From the NCBI RefSeq assembly GCF_022539505.1, contig NC_061513.1, positions 351,521,696-351,585,695 of the forward strand: a stretch of DNA of 64,000 bases, given 5' to 3'. The first letter of the stretch is position 1, and each line of letters begins with the position of its first letter. Source of the DNA: Lolium rigidum. Lineage: Eukaryota > Streptophyta > Magnoliopsida > Poales > Poaceae. This document shows positions 58,853 to 64,000 of this stretch, in pieces. Under the pieces are notes generated by a model. It ran no database searches, was not told where the DNA came from, and saw only the letters and a list, made by a program, of their open reading frames with translations. The position numbers and the translations under genes are program-made.

Positions 58853-59940
58853 ATCTCTAAACGGGGAAAATTTTAACGCATAAATGCGTAAAAACTAAGG
58901 GGGTCGAGATTTCTCTCTCGTTGCAGCTAGGGTTTAGTGTAGCGAGAGTGCGATGAATTCGACATGATCTCTTTTGAAACTAGGGTTTTGGAGGGGATTT
59001 GAATTTAAATTGATATTCAAATTTGAATTCCAAACAATGGATGATATGAGAATTAATCATATAAAAAGAAATAGGAATTCATAACTCAAATTCAAATAAG
59101 ATTCGCATGACACAAATCCAAAATGGATATTCACATTTATCTAAAGCTCATAAGTGAAACCTTAAGCTTTATTTATAACTTAACACACATACATTGTCTT
59201 TAAAATATTCTTTATACAAGAATTAAAAGGAATGAGACAAATGAAATAAAATGAAGATTACAAGAATTTAACAGGAAAGTAAAATCCTAAACTAAACTAC
59301 TTTGTACCTTCGTGTTGCTTGTATCTTATCTAGTCCTGAATTATTGCACACATCAAACAAACAAACCAAAATGAAAGAAAACAAGTGGCAAATACATCTC
59401 TAAACGGGGGAAATTTTCACGTCTAAATGCATAGAAACTAAGGGGGGTCGAGGTTTCTCTCTCGTTGCAGCTAGAGTTTAGTGTAGCGAGAGTGCGATGA
59501 ATTTTGACATGATCTCTTTTGAAACTAGGGTTTTGGAGGGAATTTGAATTTAAATTGATATTCAAATTTGAATTCCAAACAATGGATGAATATGAGAATT
59601 AATCATATAAAAAGGACTAGGAATTCATAACTCAAATTCAAATAAGATTCACATAACACAAATCCAAAATTGATATTCACATTTATATAAAGCTCATAAG
59701 TGAAACCTTGAGCTTTATTGATAACTTAACACACATACATCGTCTTTACAATATTCTTTATACAAGAATTAAAAGGAATATGACAAATGAAATAAAATGA
59801 AGATTACAAGAATTTAACATGAAAGTAAAATCCTAAACTAAACTACTTTGTATCTTCATGTTGCTTGTATCTTCTCTAGTCTTGAATTCATGCACACACC
59901 AAACAAACAAACCAAAAATGAAAGAAAACAAGTGTTAAAT
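58853..59940. repeat. Two-copy tandem duplication, period 543 bp
   Basis: Copy 1 is 58853-59395 and copy 2 is 59396-59940. Both begin ATCTCTAAACGGGG and contain TCGTTGCAGCTAG and GATATTCAAATTTGAATTC. They are highly similar by eye with scattered substitutions and short indels. No coding sequence. Possibly a duplicated TE segment. Confidence 0.88.
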
Positions 59941-60086
59941 GCCATTGGTCAGTATCAAAACAATTCAAAAAGGGAGGATAATCACAAACCTAGCCAAAGT
60001 TGATCAACTAGATTCAAGTTTCAACCTGAATCACACACAGCTTAGAAGGAGCATTGCATGCCTTCTAACACTCACCACAAGCCTAG

Positions 60087-61599
60087 TGATACGTCCATTT
60101 TGCATCACTATTTTATATCATAATTTACTGTTATTCATTGATATATTTCATATTTAGAGATGATACTTATGTTATTTCACCTATTTTGCATGTTTCATGA
60201 TTATTGGAGAATTACTCACCGGAGTCGGGATTCTGCTGGAAAAAGCACCGTCGAGGATACAATATTTACGAAGATCAACAATTGACGGAAAATGTACCGA
60301 AGCTCTTATTTTTCCGGATGACGGAGCCAGTCAAAAGGGGAGGCCGAGGAGGGCCACCATGGCCCCCCCATAGGCCGGCGCGGCCACCAGGCCTGGCGCG
60401 CCGCCATGTGGGGAGGGGGCCCACGACCCCCCTCGGCCATCGCCCTTTCGCGTACTTCATCTCCCGAGAACCCTAAGGTGCGGGGGATCATCGAGGATAG
60501 TCACAGCCGCCTCTGCGGGGCGGAAAAACACCAGAGAGAAAAGAGCTCTCCGACAGGCTGAAATCTGCTGGGGAAATTCCCTCCCGGAGGGGGAAATCGT
60601 CGTCATCGTCACCGTCATCGAGCTGGACTTCATTGGGATCATCATCATCATCATCTCCACCGCCGACACCATCATCTCCACCACTGCACCTCGTCTCCGT
60701 TGTAACATCTAGGGTTGAATCTTGATTATTTCATAGGGGAAACTCTCCCGGTGTTGATTACTCCTTGTTATTGATGCTATTGAGTGAAACCATTGAACCA
60801 AGGTTTATGTTCAGATTGTTATTCATCATCATATCACCTCTGATCATGTTCCATATGATGTCTTGTGAGTATTTCGTTTAGTTCTTGAGGACATGGGTGA
60901 AGTCTAAATGTTAGTAGTGAACTATGTTGAGTAATATTTAATGGTTTGATATTTAAGTTGTGGTGTTATTCTTCTAGTGGTGTCATGTGAACATCGACTA
61001 CATGATACTTCACCTTTATGGGCCTAGGGGAATGCATCTTGTATTCGTTTGCCAATTGTGGGGTTGCCGGAGTGACAAGCAACTCGAACCCCCGTTGGTA
61101 TATCGATACATGAGGGATAGTAGGATCTCGTAGTTTAAGGCTGTGGTTAGATTTATCTTAATTACTTTCTTGTATTTGCGGATGCTTGCAAGGGGTTTAA
61201 TCACAAGTATGTATTAGTCCTAGGAAGGGCGGTGCATTAGCATAGGTTCATCCACACAACACTTATCAAAACAATGAAGATTAATCAACTATATGAAGCA
61301 AAAGCACTAGACTAAATTCCCGTGTGTCCTCAAGAACGTTTGGTAATCATAAGTAAACAAACCGGCTTGTCCTTTGTGCTAAAAAGAATTGGGCCACTCG
61401 CTGCAATTATTACTCTCTCATTTTACTTACTTGTACTTTATTTATCTGCTATATCAAAACCCCACGAAAACTTGTCTGTGAGCATTTACAGTGAATCCTT
61501 CATCGAAACTGCTTGTCAACACCTTCTGCTCCTCGTTGGGTTCGACACTCTTATTTATCGAAAGTACTACGATACGCCCCCTATACTTGTGGGTCATCA
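60087..61599. mobile_element. Solo LTR, Sabrina-like (Athila-type Ty3/gypsy)
   Basis: 1513 bp starting TGATACGTCC and ending GGGTCATCA, flanked by a perfect CCTAG duplication (60082-60086 and 61600-61604). Internal landmarks (GGAGGGGGAAATCGTCGTCA, TCTAGTGGTGTCATGTGAAC, CTCCTCGTTGGGTTCGACAC) match the Sabrina LTR as I remember it. No internal region is present, so it arose by LTR-LTR recombination. Family name from memory only. Confidence 0.85.
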
Positions 61600-61604
61600 C
61601 CTAG

Positions 61605-62253
61605 TCACCAAGTGAACCACGGGAATGTGTGTCATGCCCTAGTAGTAGTATGATTGCTATAAATAGCCAATTACAGCTGGTGGTGCATCATCCATCAACA
61701 CACATCACCAAAACCAGAACACAAGGATGTTTTTAGTTGTTCTTCACCAAGAACACCACCATTAGGATCAAATGGAGGGTTAGAACAAGAGGAGCATCAG
61801 TAACAACAAGGAGGAAAAGGGCATGCTCAATTGAAATAACCACCAGAAGCAAAACCTCTACACCAACACACATCTAGGAGCTGGAGCAAGGTAATCAAGA
61901 CAGAACCTCTAGTTTTGCTCTTTGAATTGAAAGCATGCTCAAAAAATATCACTAAGCAGAATCTCATAAAAAGGAAAAGCAACAAGAGACCAATATTATC
62001 CAGTAGCTAGAATTGTACAACAAGGGAATCACAGATGCACAAACCAGTAATCAACTAGACAAGTATACAGTCACTGGAAGCCTACAATTATCACCAAGCA
62101 ACACTAGCCCATTCAAAACCATTAGAGATTAAGAACTTTATTCATAGTCAACTCACAGTGGCACTCATATATACATGATCATCTACTGTGAATGGATTCA
62201 TCCATACAAAACCACACTTTTTATTCAACTGTGAGAGCAACCAGATGCAGTAG
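61605..62253. other. Unclassified repeat-like sequence around the LTRs
   Basis: Continues the sequence broken by the solo LTR (left flank 59.94-60.08 kb). Has a TATA-like GCTATAAATAGCC near 61668 and a CA-rich leader, as in an LTR or transposon promoter, but no ends or ORF that I can define. Confidence 0.35.
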
Positions 62254-62819
62254 TGATACATCTAAAACGTATCTATAATTTTTGATGCTCCATGCTTGTT
62301 TTACACTAATTCATAAATGTTTTGCTCATACTTCATTGCACTTTTATACATTTTCCAGCACTAACCTATTAACAAGATGCCACGGTGTCAGTTCTCTGTT
62401 TTTTGCTATTTTGTATTTCAGAAGAGTTGTACAGGAAATATTATCGGAATTGGACGAAACAAAAGCCAAAGTCAATATTTTACCATAACGAAGACAAAGT
62501 CTAGAGGGAGTCGAAGGGGGGCAGCAGGGCGGCCACGCCAGCCCAAAGCGCGGCCTAACCCTGGCCCACGCCTAGGGGTGGTGTGGGCCACCCTGGCCTC
62601 CACCGACATTGCCCCTCCACCTATTTAATCACGATCTCGGGAAAACCATGAACACCCGAGCCTCCATCCACGAAAAGTTCTGTCACGGCCGCCATTGCAG
62701 ACCCTAGCTCGGGAGGGTTCTGAAGCTCTTCCCGGCACCCTGCCGGAGGGGTAAATCATCCTCGGAGGCATCTACATCACCATGCCCGCCTCCGAAGTGA
62801 TGTGTGAGTAGTTCATCGC
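62254..62819. repeat. Truncated LTR of another Ty3/gypsy element
   Basis: Starts TGATACATCTAAAACGTATC and continues with CTAACCTATTAACAAGATGC and GTTGTACAGGAAATATT, typical of Triticeae Athila-type LTRs as I recall them. The right end is lost: no terminal CA and no duplication. Confidence 0.6.
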
Positions 62820-62830
62820 TGGACTATTCG

Positions 62831-62878
62831 CTCATCTCACATATAGTGGAGTCCCTCATCTCACATATAGTGGAGTCC
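62831..62878. repeat. 24-bp tandem repeat, two copies plus a partial third
   Basis: The unit starting CTCATCTCACATATAGTGGA (24 bp) is repeated exactly at 62831-62854 and 62855-62878; the next 8 bp start a third. Confidence 0.9.
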
Positions 62879-64000
62879 CTCATCTCCATGACAATGGCGT
62901 GGTCGGTATCCGAGCAACCTATGAAAGAGGAAGGTAACACAAGAGGAGTAGAGGTTAATGTGTTAGAAATCAAAGCGTCATCACTCAACTCATGTGGTGT
63001 GTCACTCTTGCTCTCAAGGTGTTTGCAGTATGATTTGCACTCGACTTTATTTTGGGGGTCATATTGGCTTTTCGAGCATCTAACTCGGCAAAGTAGGCTC
63101 TCATCTCGGCTTGTTCTTGTGGCGTCATCATGTATAGCTCTCACTAGGATAGGTGTATATATGGTGGAAAGAGAACTACCAAAAGGTCAAACTCACAACA
63201 AAATCGAGAAAATGGTTCAAGTTAGAGAATAACCGATATGTACTCACACACACACTCAAAGCACACACAAAAGGCTAAGAACTCTATATGGTGGTAGGTG
63301 CGGAAGTGGATAGCAAACGAAAAGAACTAAAGAAAATGTCTATTGTGAAATGTGGGTAAGATCCAAAGTCAAATATCAAAAGTGGTGATCTATGTCAAGG
63401 AAACACGGAAACACACACAAGAAAGAACAATGGGGTTAGCGCGACCAAGGAAGTGAGCAAGTAACAAAGTTGTTCCTAACGAAGACTTTTAGCTCGTTGT
63501 CACGCAAACACAAGATAGGCCGTAGCTTGGTTGCATATGAGAGAAGCAACTAGATTTGCACAAGATGTCACTCTTCTCTTTTCTCTCTTAGTGCTTGATG
63601 TCTACGGGTGCTTCTATTCTTGTAGACAGTGTTGGGCCTCCAAGAGCAGAGGTTTGTAGAACAGCAGCAAGTTTCCCTTAAGTGGATCACCCAAGGTTTA
63701 TCGATCTCAGGGAGGAAGAGGTCAAAGATATCCCTCTCAAGCAACCCCTGCAACCACAAAGCAAGAAGTCTCTTGTGTCCCCAACACACCTAATACACTT
63801 GTCGGATGTATAGGTGCACTAGTTCGGCGAAGAGATAGTGAAATACAAGTAATATGGATGGATATGAGTGGTAATAGTAATCTGAATGAAATATGGCAGC
63901 GAGTAAACATGTAACAAAACAAGTAAACAAACGGAGATTCGATGCTTGGAAGCAAGGCCTAGGGATCCTGCTTTCACTAGTGGACACTCTCAACAATGAT
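62879..64000. other. Probable LTR-retrotransposon internal sequence, unresolved
   Basis: No ORF with a recognised domain. The stretch from about 63620 (GGGCCTCCAAGAGCAGAGG ... GTCCCCAACACACCTAATAC) resembles non-coding internal sequence seen in Triticeae LTR elements, from memory. The element runs off the window. Confidence 0.35.

Noticed and set aside
62804..63232. 142-codon ORF with the SLISHIVE repeat
   Set aside because: Created by the 24-bp tandem repeat inside retroelement debris; no recognisable domain on either strand.

Overview
The window is nuclear DNA from a grass. It has intron-rich plant genes, GC-rich first exons, Stowaway and Tourist MITEs, LINEs, and LTR retrotransposon sequence of the kinds common in Pooideae/Triticeae. 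I cannot fix the species. No prokaryotic, organellar, rRNA, tRNA or CRISPR feature was found.

Host genes. (1) 1-3091 (+): 3' part of ALG9, an ER alpha-1,2-mannosyltransferase, 8 exons visible. (2) 8261-9361 (+): a single-exon, GC-rich gene encoding only a Gag-like domain plus a CCHC knuckle, a candidate domesticated gag. (3) 14547-10782 (-): a CID8-13-type PABP-interacting protein with a PAM2 motif and two RRMs, 10 coding exons. (4) 54928-49079 (-): a NOT4/CNOT4-type E3 ligase of the CCR4-NOT complex (C4C4 RING, RRM, C3H), 10 coding exons.

Mobile DNA. 3.5-7.5 kb is a decayed antisense LINE with most of its RT deleted. Around 9.5 kb and at 32.5/47.0 kb are poly(A) retroposons with long target-site duplications, and at 8.1 and 14.9 kb are two 'tail-only' insertions. 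Two about 13.05-kb Ty3/gypsy elements of the Tat/Retand type occupy 16139-29189 and 33415-46482. The first sits inside a TIR element carrying a B3-like pseudogene (15930-30435); the second sits inside a poly(A) retroposon (32516-47001). The right side (57.4-64 kb) holds a MULE with a 9-bp duplication, a 543-bp tandem duplication, a Sabrina-like solo LTR and fragments of other LTR elements.

Most notable system. Both Tat elements carry, antisense between integrase and the 3' LTR, a spliced accessory gene with the same 8-exon layout: a Transposase_28-like domain, an acidic linker, a coiled coil, and two possibly paralogous C-terminal cassettes separated by a stop and a spacer. Upstream of it each element has three hairpin modules ending in a polypurine-tract-like motif (CTCGGGGGCT), and some arms show compensatory base changes. 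Both elements also share a 20-nt gag/pro overlap and an in-frame TAG at the protease/RT junction.
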